Origin: JBGAHD01 sp044226395
GTDB taxonomy: Bacteria > Pseudomonadota > Gammaproteobacteria > Xanthomonadales > Ahniellaceae
Assembly: GCA_044226395.1 (NCBI GenBank)
Contig: JBGAHD010000002.1
Span: 496,001-560,000 of the forward strand
DNA: 64,000 nt
Direction of reading: 5' to 3'
The number at the start of each line of letters is the position of its first letter. Within the stretch, counting starts at the first letter, position 1. The position numbers were made by a program, and so were the translations under genes. The notes beneath the pieces were generated by a model that made no database searches, was not told the DNA's origin, and was given only the letters and a program-made list of their open reading frames with translations. Positions 15,884-24,230 of this stretch are shown here, one piece after another.

Positions 15884-18757
15884 TCAGCGGCGTGGACTCT
15901 CGGGCGCGCCGAGATAGGCTTCGCGCGCGTCGGCGCGCACGATTTCGATGCGCTGGAAGACCACGCCCGGATCGACGCGCCAGAGCTTGAGCGTGTGCGC
16001 GCCCGGCGTGGCGCGATGGCGCGAGCGGGCGACGTGCACGCTGTCGCTCACGGCCTGCTCCCAGGCGCGGAAGTCGGGATGACCCGGCGTGGGATCGAGC
16101 GCGAGGCGTTGCACTTGCGGCGGCTCGTCATCGATCGACACGGCGAAGCGCAAGCCCTCCTGACCGCGGAAATCGAGCGAGGGCGAGAGCGTGACGCGCA
16201 CTTCGACATCACCCGCGTGGTGCCACCAGATCGGATACTCAAGTCGCGGCGACATCGCCTCGCCCGGTGTCGATGACGCCATGGTCGAAGGCAGGGCCAG
16301 CACGGCAGCATCGGTGCGTCCGAGATTCGGAACGGTTTGCCACTGCAATCCTTCGGGCGCGATCGCGCGCGCGTGATGCGCGGCTTCGATCGCGATGCGG
16401 CCTTCGCTTTCGATGAAGCCCTTCATCGCATCGCGATGCGGCGGCACGAGCACCGGCACGTCGACCCACACTTCGGTGCGATCGGCGCCGCGCAGGTAAA
16501 TCTGTGCATGCTGTCGGCCCTCGGGCAGTTGATCCCAATCGATCGCGACGCGCAGCGATTGCGCGTCGACGGTTTCACCGGCTTCGGGCGTAATCTTGAG
16601 CCAAGGCTGCGTGGCGCGCGCGGTCCATGCGATCGGCGCGCGGCCGCGGTTGAAGACCTCGATCGCGCGCGTGGGCGCGCCGATGGGATCGAGCTCGGGC
16701 AAGCGCGCGCGCTCGAGCAACACCGGCCAACCGCGCGCATCGCCCTCGACCGCCACGCCCATCACGCCAGCCTCGGGCACGTCGACCGTGCTCAACGCGG
16801 GCAGGATGTTGCGCTCAGGCTGTTGCCAATGCGTGTAGCCGATGCGCGGCTGCGACATCATCGCGGTCCACTTGCCCTCGGCGATGTCGTGCTCAAAGAC
16901 GCGCTGCAGCTCGGCATCGCGCGCGAACAAGCGCTTAGCCTGCTCGGCCCACGTGTTGGCCGAGGCGCGTCGTTGGTCGGCGTAGAGGCGATTGCGCCCG
17001 ACGGCGACGTACAGCGCGTTGAGATTGCCGCTGGCTTCGACCGGATACTGGACAAGCTGATACCACGCGTCATGCCAAGCCGCCGGCAGTCGTGCTTTCA
17101 CGGCACGCGCGCGCTCGGCCAGAGCTTGCCAGTTGGCGACGATGCGGTCGGCTTCGGCGAAGTGAACCAAGCTCCACGTCTCGGGCGTGATCAGCTCGGG
17201 TTTGCGTCGCGCGTTGTACTGCGTGTAGCGCGTGAGAATGTCGCCGATTTCGGCCGCGTCCGTCGCGCCGAACTGTTCGGCGGCCCACGTCGCGGGATAG
17301 TCGCGCAAACGTGCGAGGGTCATCGCTTCGGGATTCCACGCCTGATCGAGAAAGAAGCTGATCGGCAGTTCCATCGGCTTGAGATCACCGACGTTGACGA
17401 TCCACAAGCGATCGGCGCCATGCGCGCGCGCCAATTGCATTTGCTCCCACGCGCGCTCGATCTGCACGGTGTTGAGCCACTTGTAGTTTCGCGGACCGCC
17501 GACGTAGTCGAAGTGGTAGTAAACGCCGTAGCCTCCGGCGCGCGCGCGATCGGCCGCGGGCAGGCGCCGGATATTGCCCCAGTTGTCGTCGGCGAACAGC
17601 AGGGTGACATCGTCGGGCACGCGCATGCCCTGATCGAAGTAGTCCTGCACTTCCTTGTACAGCGCCCACACTTGCGGCGTTTGCGCGGCGGGCTTGCCGG
17701 TCACCTGGCTGATGATGCGACGTTGATCGGTGACGATGCGTTCGAGCAAGGCCGTGGGGGTCGTGTCGCTCATCGGCTCGTCGCCATCGCCGCGCATGCC
17801 GACGGTGACCACGGCCTCGCGACCTCGCAGGCGTTCAATGCCTTCGCGCCAGAACTGGCGCAAGCGCGCGGCGTTGCGCGTGTAGTCCCAAGGGCCTTGG
17901 CCGTAGCGTTCCCATTCGACGTGCGCGCGCATCATCGGCTCGTGATGCGAGGTGGCGATGATCACGCCCATCTCGTCGGCCAGCGACGCGTTCTCGGGAT
18001 CGTCGTCGTAGAACGCGCGGCCCCACATCGCGGGCCACAGGTAGTTGCCCTTGAGCCGCAGCACCAGATCGAACACGTGCTCGTAGAAGCGATGATTCGG
18101 CCCGCCGAACCGCGCCTTCGCCCAACCGCCGAGCGCGGGATCCTCGTCGTTGAGGAAGATGCCGCGATAGCGCACCACGGGCGCATCAACAAAACGCCCC
18201 GCCGCTACATGCGCGTTCGCGCGCCGCGGAATCGGCACATCGGCCCAGTACGTCCACGGCGTCACGCCCAAGCGCCGCGACACTTCGTAGATGCCGAAGA
18301 TCGTGCCGCGCTTGTCGGCGCCCGCGAGGACGAGCGCGCGCGCGATGCCGGGCTCGGGCGCGTCGACCACTTGCACGAGATAGGCTTCCCAGCGGCCGGC
18401 GACATCGCGAACGTCGATACGCCCCGCGCGCGCGAGACGGTCGATGCGCGGACTCTTGCCGAGCGTGCCGACCAGGATCGCGGTGGGAATGGGGTTATCG
18501 CTAGCCGCGGCCTCGGTCGAGAAGCGCGCGTCCTGCCCCGACAGCGCGCTCAAGTCCTGACGCAGCGCCTTCGCCGCGCGCAACACGCCGGGCCAATCCT
18601 TGCCATCGGCGAAAATCGGCGTGGGCGCGCCTTCGTTGATCAAAGCGAGCGAACCCGACGTAGGTGCATCGCTGATGCGGATCGGCGCGTTGTCCGCTCG
18701 CGCGGGTAGCAGCGCCGCGACTGCGAAAGCCACGAGCAACGCGATCGCGCGCCTCAT
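15884..18757 (-). CDS. GH115 alpha-glucuronidase
   Basis: A 957-residue exported protein of GH115, the family that removes (methyl)glucuronic acid from internal as well as terminal xylose of xylan. It has a signal peptide (residues 1-20, MRRAIALLVAF to LLPARA). Conserved blocks include GTIFGIYEVSRRLGVTPW, RGIFLNDEDPAL, GNYLWPAMWGRAF, GMRGDGDEPMS and LLFADDNWGN, with a beta-sandwich C-terminal region. The ATG at 18757 overlaps the TGA of the upstream xylanase (ATGA), so the longer frame reaching 18892 was rejected. With GH67 in the other operon, the locus has both known routes for alpha-glucuronic side-chain removal. Confidence 0.94.
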   Translation of the reverse strand: MRRAIALLVAFAVAALLPARADNAPIRISDAPTSGSLALINEGAPTPIFADGKDWPGVLRAAKALRQDLSALSGQDARFSTEAAASDNPIPTAILVGTLGKSPRIDRLARAGRIDVRDVAGRWEAYLVQVVDAPEPGIARALVLAGADKRGTIFGIYEVSRRLGVTPWTYWADVPIPRRANAHVAAGRFVDAPVVRYRGIFLNDEDPALGGWAKARFGGPNHRFYEHVFDLVLRLKGNYLWPAMWGRAFYDDDPENASLADEMGVIIATSHHEPMMRAHVEWERYGQGPWDYTRNAARLRQFWREGIERLRGREAVVTVGMRGDGDEPMSDTTPTALLERIVTDQRRIISQVTGKPAAQTPQVWALYKEVQDYFDQGMRVPDDVTLLFADDNWGNIRRLPAADRARAGGYGVYYHFDYVGGPRNYKWLNTVQIERAWEQMQLARAHGADRLWIVNVGDLKPMELPISFFLDQAWNPEAMTLARLRDYPATWAAEQFGATDAAEIGDILTRYTQYNARRKPELITPETWSLVHFAEADRIVANWQALAERARAVKARLPAAWHDAWYQLVQYPVEASGNLNALYVAVGRNRLYADQRRASANTWAEQAKRLFARDAELQRVFEHDIAEGKWTAMMSQPRIGYTHWQQPERNILPALSTVDVPEAGVMGVAVEGDARGWPVLLERARLPELDPIGAPTRAIEVFNRGRAPIAWTARATQPWLKITPEAGETVDAQSLRVAIDWDQLPEGRQHAQIYLRGADRTEVWVDVPVLVPPHRDAMKGFIESEGRIAIEAAHHARAIAPEGLQWQTVPNLGRTDAAVLALPSTMASSTPGEAMSPRLEYPIWWHHAGDVEVRVTLSPSLDFRGQEGLRFAVSIDDEPPQVQRLALDPTPGHPDFRAWEQAVSDSVHVARSRHRATPGAHTLKLWRVDPGVVFQRIEIVRADAREAYLGAPESPRR

Positions 18758-19749
18758 GGCGCTTGTTTCTCCACGCGATTTATCCCGCGCACATAGCCCG
18801 TGAGCCACGCCAGCGCCGGACGCACGCGGCCATCGCGACGAATCAAATTCGCTCCATGGTCCTGCCGCCACAGGCCCGGCCGAAAGCCCCACAAGGTGAT
18901 GCCAGCCACCGCCGGGTGTTCCCAGAACACGGGAAACACGCGCTGCATATTGGCCAGTTGCACCGCGTCGTCGCGGCCGTCGATGTCGAGTTCGGTGACG
19001 TAGATCGGCAAGCCCGTTCTGGCGAGCAGATCGAGGTTATCGCGATGGATTTGCATCGGCACATCGGGCGCGGTGGAGAACGAGTGACCTTGCACGCCGA
19101 TGGCATCGATCAGATGTTCGCGTTGCAGCAATACGATGATGTCGCGATAGCGCCGCGCATCGGCGGGCGTGTTGGTGATGCTGTAGTCGTTGATCATCAG
19201 CCGCGCGCGCGGAAAATGCTGGCGCGCCAGGCGAAAGGACTCGATTACCCAATCCCACCCGGTGGCGCCCGCGCCGCCGAGGGCTTCGAGATAGTTGCCG
19301 CCGCCGTCATCGTCTTTCGACGGCGGATCGTGCAGCGGCTCGTTGACCACTTCGACGAAATCGAGATCGGGATAGCGCGCGGCCACGGCCGCGAACCATT
19401 CTTCGATTTCTTCGCGCTGTTCGGCCGGTGGCAGGTGCTCGATCCACTCGGGTTGTTGATTGCCCCAGATCATCACGTGCATCTGAAACGGCAAGCCGTG
19501 CTCGCGCGCGAAGTGGTAGGCCTCGTCGAGACCGTCCCACACCATCACGTCGCGAGCGGCTTCGACTTCGCCCCATTTGCCCGCGTTTTCAGGCGTGACC
19601 TTGTTCCACCACTGCGCGAAGTCGCGCTTCTGCGGCGCGCTGTAGGCGCAACCGAGAAATTTCGCCTGGCCCGTCGCCAAGGGCGCGGCTTGCGCGCTCG
19701 CCATCAGCGCGACGATGACGATCGAAAGCCATGTCCACCCCGATTTCAT
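18754..19749 (-). CDS. Short GH10 xylanase, second copy
   Basis: A 331-residue GH10 enzyme with signal peptide (residues 1-22, ending AQAA). The acid/base is Glu137 in VEVVNEPLHD and the nucleophile is Glu253 in YVTELDIDG. The VTPENAGKWG and MHVMIWGNQQPEW blocks replace the equivalents in the other GH10 of this operon, so the two are clearly different branches rather than a recent duplication. The ATG at 19749 overlaps the stop of the MFS gene (ATGA), and its own stop overlaps the GH115 start in the same way. Compact GH10 enzymes of this type often act on xylo-oligosaccharides, but the location (periplasm or outside) is not decided by sequence. Confidence 0.93.
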   Translation of the reverse strand: MKSGWTWLSIVIVALMASAQAAPLATGQAKFLGCAYSAPQKRDFAQWWNKVTPENAGKWGEVEAARDVMVWDGLDEAYHFAREHGLPFQMHVMIWGNQQPEWIEHLPPAEQREEIEEWFAAVAARYPDLDFVEVVNEPLHDPPSKDDDGGGNYLEALGGAGATGWDWVIESFRLARQHFPRARLMINDYSITNTPADARRYRDIIVLLQREHLIDAIGVQGHSFSTAPDVPMQIHRDNLDLLARTGLPIYVTELDIDGRDDAVQLANMQRVFPVFWEHPAVAGITLWGFRPGLWRQDHGANLIRRDGRVRPALAWLTGYVRGINRVEKQAP

Positions 19750-21035
19750 CGCGACGTGTCCCCCAATTTCGCCGGCTCGAGTCGCGGCGCCAAGGCCTGC
19801 ACCACGCACCAGGCCAGCAGATAGGCCGAGCCCGCCATCAAGAACACCGGCACATAGCTGCCGGTCGCCTGCAACAGAAAGCCCGTGAACGTGGCGATCA
19901 ACATGCCACCGACCGCGCCCGCGAAGCCACCCAGGCCCACGACCGAGGCCACGGCGTGGCGCGGAAACATGTCCGACGTCAGCGTGAACACATTCGCCGA
20001 CCAGCCCTGATGCCCCGCCGTCGCCAAGCCAATCAAACCCACGGCCAGCCACAGGTTATCGGCCTTGGCCGCGAACACGATCGGCACGGCCAACAAACCG
20101 CAGCACAACATCGCGGTCTTGCGCGCGCGATTGACGGTCCAGCCGCGCTTGATCAAGCGCCCCGCCAGCCAACCGCCCGCGATGCTGCCGACATCGGCGA
20201 GCACGAAGATCACGATCAGCGGCAAGCCAAGACCGAGCAAGGTCAGTCCGTATTCCGCGTGCAAGAATTTCGGCAGCCAGAACAGAAAGAACCACCAAAT
20301 GGGGTCCGTGAGAAACTTCGCGGCAACGAACGCCCACGCCTGACGATGGCGTATCACTTCGCGCCACGACACCGGCACCGAAGGCTCGACAGGATCGGAG
20401 CGAATCAACGCCAGTTCCGCCGCGCCCAACGCGGGCTGCGCTTCCGGCGCGCGATACCAGCGCAACCACACCAGCACCCACGCGATGCTGAGCACGCCCG
20501 TACACAGAAACGCGGCCTGCCAGCCCCACATCGTCGCGACGATCGGCACCATCAGTGGCGCGACGATGGCGCCGATGTTGGAGCCGGAATTGAAAATGCC
20601 CGTCGCGAACGCGCGCTCGCGGCGCGGAAACCACTCGGCGACGGTCTTGATCGCCGCGGGAAAATTGCCGGCCTCGCCCAAGCCCAGCGCGAAGCGCGCG
20701 ATGCCAAAGCCCATCGCGCTGCCCGCGAACGAATGCGCCATCGCGGCCACGCTCCACATCGCGATGGCAAGCGCGTAGCCGATGCGCGTGCCCAGGCGAT
20801 CGATGATCGCGCCCGCGCACAGCAGGCCGATCGCGTACGCGGCTTGAAATGCGGTGACGATGTAGCCGTAGTCGACTTCGCTCCAACCGATCTCGGTTTG
20901 CAGCGTCGGCGCGAGCACGCCCAGCACTTGTCGATCGATGTAATTAATTGTCGTCGCCGCCAGCAACATCGCGCAGACACGCCAGCGATAGCGACCCGCG
21001 CGCGGCGAATCCGGAGTGGTCTGGGACGGCGTCAT
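19746..21035 (-). CDS. exuT: MFS transporter, hexuronate (ExuT) type
   Basis: A 429-residue inner-membrane major facilitator with about twelve hydrophobic segments, resembling the anion:cation symporters that carry glucuronate and galacturonate. Typical motifs are NYIDRQVLGVLAPTLQ in the first helix, GLGEAGNFPAAIKTVAEWFP in the fourth, and FPRHAVASVVGLGG late in the protein. Start at ATG 21035 with AGGAG upstream; the frame continues to 21404 but would cross the receptor promoter. It is the first gene of the six-gene operon, and two xyl-boxes lie just upstream. Its position with uxaC and two alpha-glucuronidases supports (methyl)glucuronate or aldouronate import. Confidence 0.88.
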   Translation of the reverse strand: MTPSQTTPDSPRAGRYRWRVCAMLLAATTINYIDRQVLGVLAPTLQTEIGWSEVDYGYIVTAFQAAYAIGLLCAGAIIDRLGTRIGYALAIAMWSVAAMAHSFAGSAMGFGIARFALGLGEAGNFPAAIKTVAEWFPRRERAFATGIFNSGSNIGAIVAPLMVPIVATMWGWQAAFLCTGVLSIAWVLVWLRWYRAPEAQPALGAAELALIRSDPVEPSVPVSWREVIRHRQAWAFVAAKFLTDPIWWFFLFWLPKFLHAEYGLTLLGLGLPLIVIFVLADVGSIAGGWLAGRLIKRGWTVNRARKTAMLCCGLLAVPIVFAAKADNLWLAVGLIGLATAGHQGWSANVFTLTSDMFPRHAVASVVGLGGFAGAVGGMLIATFTGFLLQATGSYVPVFLMAGSAYLLAWCVVQALAPRLEPAKLGDTSR

Positions 21036-21067
21036 CCGGGGCGGCTCCTGGGATTCGGCGAGGAAAA

Positions 21068-21081
21068 TGGTAGCGCTAGCA
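21068..21081. promoter_or_regulatory. xyl-box operator, exuT-proximal
   Basis: TGGTAGCGCTAGCA differs by one base from the TGGTAGCGCTAACA consensus I recall for XylR of Xanthomonas and Caulobacter. It is 33 bases upstream of the exuT ATG and about 135 bases upstream of the receptor start, so it is placed to control the six-gene minus-strand operon. Confidence 0.82.
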
Positions 21082-21134
21082 TTAGCATATTGGCCGGAAA
21101 CAGCCATGCTGCTTCGCAGCGTGCGATGCGCAAA

Positions 21135-21148
21135 TGGTAGCGCTACCT
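21135..21148. promoter_or_regulatory. xyl-box operator, receptor-proximal
   Basis: TGGTAGCGCTACCT repeats the xyl-box core 67 bases from the previous copy in the same divergent intergenic region. It shares thirteen of fourteen bases with the palindrome in front of xylB. It ends 68 bases before the receptor start and is placed to control that gene. Two sites 67 bp apart could allow looping by a tetrameric LacI-type protein, but that is speculative. Confidence 0.82.
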
Positions 21149-21216
21149 TTCGCCCCAGCCGCCGTATGACGGCGCCATCACGCGTGTATTCGCAAACCGA
21201 AGGGTAGGGGAGTCCG

Positions 21217-24138
21217 GTGAACAACCAATACCGCAGCAAGACATTGTCGCGCGCCCTCAGGTTGGCGCTGCTCGGCATGACCGCGCCAGCCTTGGCGCAA
21301 GAGCCGCTGGCCGCGCAGCCGGCGCAGGACGAAACCGCCAAGGATGAAGCGGCGCAAGACACCAAGCAGAAAAAGGACGACACCCTCGAGGAGGTCGTGG
21401 TCAACGGCTATCGCCGTAGTCTGCAGTTCTCCACCGAGAACAAGCGCGAGGAGACCGGGTTCACCGACTCGATCTTCGCCGAGGACATCGGCAAGTTTCC
21501 CGATCTGAACATCGCCGAATCGCTCAACCGCATTCCGGGCATTCAGCTCGATCGCGATGTGAATGGCGAAGGCCTCAACATCGGCATTCGCGGCTTGCCG
21601 CAGAGCTTCACCAAGACCTTGATCAACGGCGGCGAAGCGCAGACCGCCTCGATCGGCCTCAATCGCGGCAATCAAAATCGCGAAGTGGATTTGAATCTGT
21701 TCCCGACCGAGTTCTTCAACAAGCTCACGGTCTACAAATCGCCGCAGGCCAGCCTGCCCGAAGGCGGCATCTCGGGCGTGGTCGACATGAGCAACGCGCG
21801 GCCGTTCGACAACCCCGGTAATCATCTCAACTATTCCCTGCAGCTCGACCATAACGACAATTCCGACGACATCAACCCGCGCGGCTCGGCGATTTGGAGC
21901 TGGACCAACGACACCTTCGGCGTGCTCGCCGGCGTGTACTCCATGCGCAGCACGATCGCGGTCAAGGGTTGGGAATCGATCGGTTGGATGAACCCCGCGC
22001 TCAACGAAGTGCAGTGCGGCGTCGGCACCTCGCTGACCAATCGTCCGGTCGCGTGCAATCCCGGCGGCGGCGGCAGTTTGCAGATGCCCAACACCCTGCC
22101 CGACAACAGCTCGATCCGCGGCGCGGGCCTCACGCCCGGCGCATCGGTCGATCGCGCGCTGCTGCTGGGCTTGAACCCCGGCGTATCGATCGAGCAGTTC
22201 ACCGAGGCGCTGTTCCCGCGCCTGGGTCGACCGGTGGACATGAGCGGCGATCGCGCGCGCGATGCATTCCTCGGTTCCTTGGAATGGCGGCCCAGCGAGG
22301 ACGCGAACTTCCGCCTCGATACCTTGCTGTCGAACTCGAGCTACGAGAACGATCGCATCGACATGAACCTGGTTGGCCGCACGTTTGGCCCCGTGGGCTT
22401 CATTCCCACCGACATGGTGCTCGACGAGAACAATGTCGTGACCAGCGCGACCTTGCTCAATTCGCAGTTCTTCCTCGAGGCGCGGCCGTATCGCGATGAA
22501 GTGTGGTACTGGAACATCGCGCCGGGCGCCACGTTCTGGTTCCGCGACGACGATTCGATCAAGCTCGATTTGCAGGCCAACTGGAGCCGTTCGAAGTTCT
22601 TCCGCGAATCGCCGACGATCCTGGTCACTTCGCCGTTCACCACGGTCGAGTACACCAACAGCGGCGGTCGTCCGACCTACACCACGGGCGGACTGGATTT
22701 GAATGATCCCAACATCGGTTGGTCGTTCAACGGCGGTCGCGTCAATCTCAACAACGAAAAGCGCGTGAGCGAGGCCGGTCGCTTCAAGGCCGATCTGCAG
22801 TTCGGCGAGGACAAGCGCAACATCAAGGTCGGCGTGGCCTATGACAGCTTCCGCCGCACCATCACCGGCTTCGACAACAGCCCGGCGTGGCAGACCAATG
22901 TGCTGTCGCTGATCAATGTCGGCAATCTGCCGCAGTTCCTGCACCCGGGTCCGGCCGGCTTCATCACCGCCGATTTCAACAGCTTCTTCGACGCGACGGA
23001 TTATCAGCGCTTCTTCGATTCGGCGCCGGAGGCCAATACTTCGGCTTCGGTGGGCGCCGCCTCGGGTGGCGTCGATGAAGACACGATCGCCGGCTATGTC
23101 GAATTGAATGGCGAGAGCACGATCTGGGATCGCAGCCTGCGCTTCAACGCCGGCGTGCGTTACTTCGACACCGATCAGAAGATCAGCGGCCCGGTGACCC
23201 TGGGCGGCGTGCGTACCATCCAGGAACTCGACGGCGGTTACGACGAGTACCTGCCCTCGTTCAATGTCGCCTACGACGTGGCCGATGACGTGGTGGTGCG
23301 CCTGGCCGGTTCGCGCACGCTCACGCGCCCGAATCCGCGCTCGATGCTGCCGGCGACGACGTTCTCGGATCCGTCGGCGGAAATCGCCGATCAGGGCAAT
23401 CCGAATCTGTCGCCGTACATCTCCAATAATCTTGATCTGGGTCTGGAGTGGTACACGGGCGATGAAGGCCTGGTCGCGTTGACCCTGTTCAACAAGCGCG
23501 TCGAGGGTTACACGTATCAAGGCATCAACGTGGTGCCGTTCTCGCAGTTGGGCATTCCGCTGGACGCCTTGACCGCCGGCCAGCGCGCCGCGCTCGAGGC
23601 CAATGGCGGCTTGAACGCGCGCATCAATGTGCGTCAGCAGGTCAACGCCGACGCGACCTTGGACATTCAAGGCTGGGAAGCGATCTGGGTGCAGCCGCTC
23701 GACTTCTGGGTCGAGGGCCTGGGCTTCATGGCCAACTACACCAAGATCGATCTCAATCCCAAGGGTCAGGAGCGCACCCAGCTCGCGGGCAATCTGTTTG
23801 GCATCGCGCCGACGCTGTGGAACGCGACCGCGTACTGGGAGAACGAGACCTTCATGGTGCGTCTGTCCTACAACTGGACCGAAGGCGCCTCGCAGCGCGC
23901 GCTCGGCAACAATGAGAGCGGCCTTAACTACGCCCAGTACTTCGGCAAGGACCGCGGCCAGCTGGATCTGTCGGCCGCCTACACGCTGAACTGGTTGAAG
24001 TCGCAGCCGCAGATCACGCTGAGCCTGATCAACATCACCGACGAACCGCTGCAGAACTATCTCGCCTTCGAGAACGTGCCCGGCGAAATCTACGAGCCCG
24101 GCCGTACTATCCTGCTCGGGTTCCGCGGATCGTTCTGA
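21217..24138 (+). CDS. TonB-dependent outer-membrane receptor, xylan/xylo-oligosaccharide uptake
   Basis: A 973-residue outer-membrane receptor of the Xanthomonas/Caulobacter TonB-dependent type. It starts at a GTG preceded by AGGGGAG. The signal peptide ends near PALAQ, followed by an Ala/Glu/Lys-rich linker, a TonB-box-like EEVVVNGYR at about residues 62-70, and the plug domain with PDLNIAESLNRIPGIQ and NIGIRG. The rest is a 22-strand-type barrel ending in an aromatic residue (GFRGSF), the usual outer-membrane assembly signal. Two xyl-boxes precede it and a hairpin terminator follows, so it is probably transcribed alone. Context makes glucuronoxylan fragments the likely cargo; ligand specificity cannot be read from the sequence. 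Confidence 0.93.
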   Translation: MNNQYRSKTLSRALRLALLGMTAPALAQEPLAAQPAQDETAKDEAAQDTKQKKDDTLEEVVVNGYRRSLQFSTENKREETGFTDSIFAEDIGKFPDLNIAESLNRIPGIQLDRDVNGEGLNIGIRGLPQSFTKTLINGGEAQTASIGLNRGNQNREVDLNLFPTEFFNKLTVYKSPQASLPEGGISGVVDMSNARPFDNPGNHLNYSLQLDHNDNSDDINPRGSAIWSWTNDTFGVLAGVYSMRSTIAVKGWESIGWMNPALNEVQCGVGTSLTNRPVACNPGGGGSLQMPNTLPDNSSIRGAGLTPGASVDRALLLGLNPGVSIEQFTEALFPRLGRPVDMSGDRARDAFLGSLEWRPSEDANFRLDTLLSNSSYENDRIDMNLVGRTFGPVGFIPTDMVLDENNVVTSATLLNSQFFLEARPYRDEVWYWNIAPGATFWFRDDDSIKLDLQANWSRSKFFRESPTILVTSPFTTVEYTNSGGRPTYTTGGLDLNDPNIGWSFNGGRVNLNNEKRVSEAGRFKADLQFGEDKRNIKVGVAYDSFRRTITGFDNSPAWQTNVLSLINVGNLPQFLHPGPAGFITADFNSFFDATDYQRFFDSAPEANTSASVGAASGGVDEDTIAGYVELNGESTIWDRSLRFNAGVRYFDTDQKISGPVTLGGVRTIQELDGGYDEYLPSFNVAYDVADDVVVRLAGSRTLTRPNPRSMLPATTFSDPSAEIADQGNPNLSPYISNNLDLGLEWYTGDEGLVALTLFNKRVEGYTYQGINVVPFSQLGIPLDALTAGQRAALEANGGLNARINVRQQVNADATLDIQGWEAIWVQPLDFWVEGLGFMANYTKIDLNPKGQERTQLAGNLFGIAPTLWNATAYWENETFMVRLSYNWTEGASQRALGNNESGLNYAQYFGKDRGQLDLSAAYTLNWLKSQPQITLSLINITDEPLQNYLAFENVPGEIYEPGRTILLGFRGSF

Positions 24139-24162
24139 TGCACGCCCGGCGATGACGCCACG

Positions 24163-24190
24163 CGCGGCCCGCTCCGGCGGGCCGCGTCGT
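24163..24190 (+). terminator. Hairpin terminator after the TonB-dependent receptor
   Basis: GCGGCCCGC at 24164-24172 pairs with GCGGGCCGC at 24177-24185 around a TCCG loop. The stem is extended by C24163-G24186, and the short tail TCGTT follows. It lies 24 bases after the receptor stop and separates it from the GPH symporter operon. Confidence 0.7.
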
Positions 24191-24230
24191 TTCCACGCGT
24201 CGAATTCGGCGCCAGCGAGTACCCTCAAGC

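Noticed and set aside
16337..18709. 790-codon plus-strand frame within the GH115 gene
   Set aside because: Arg/His-rich shadow of the GH115 gene on the other strand.
21178..24228. 1016-codon minus-strand frame opposite the TonB-dependent receptor
   Set aside because: Composition like other shadows and no family features, while the receptor has signal peptide, TonB box and plug.
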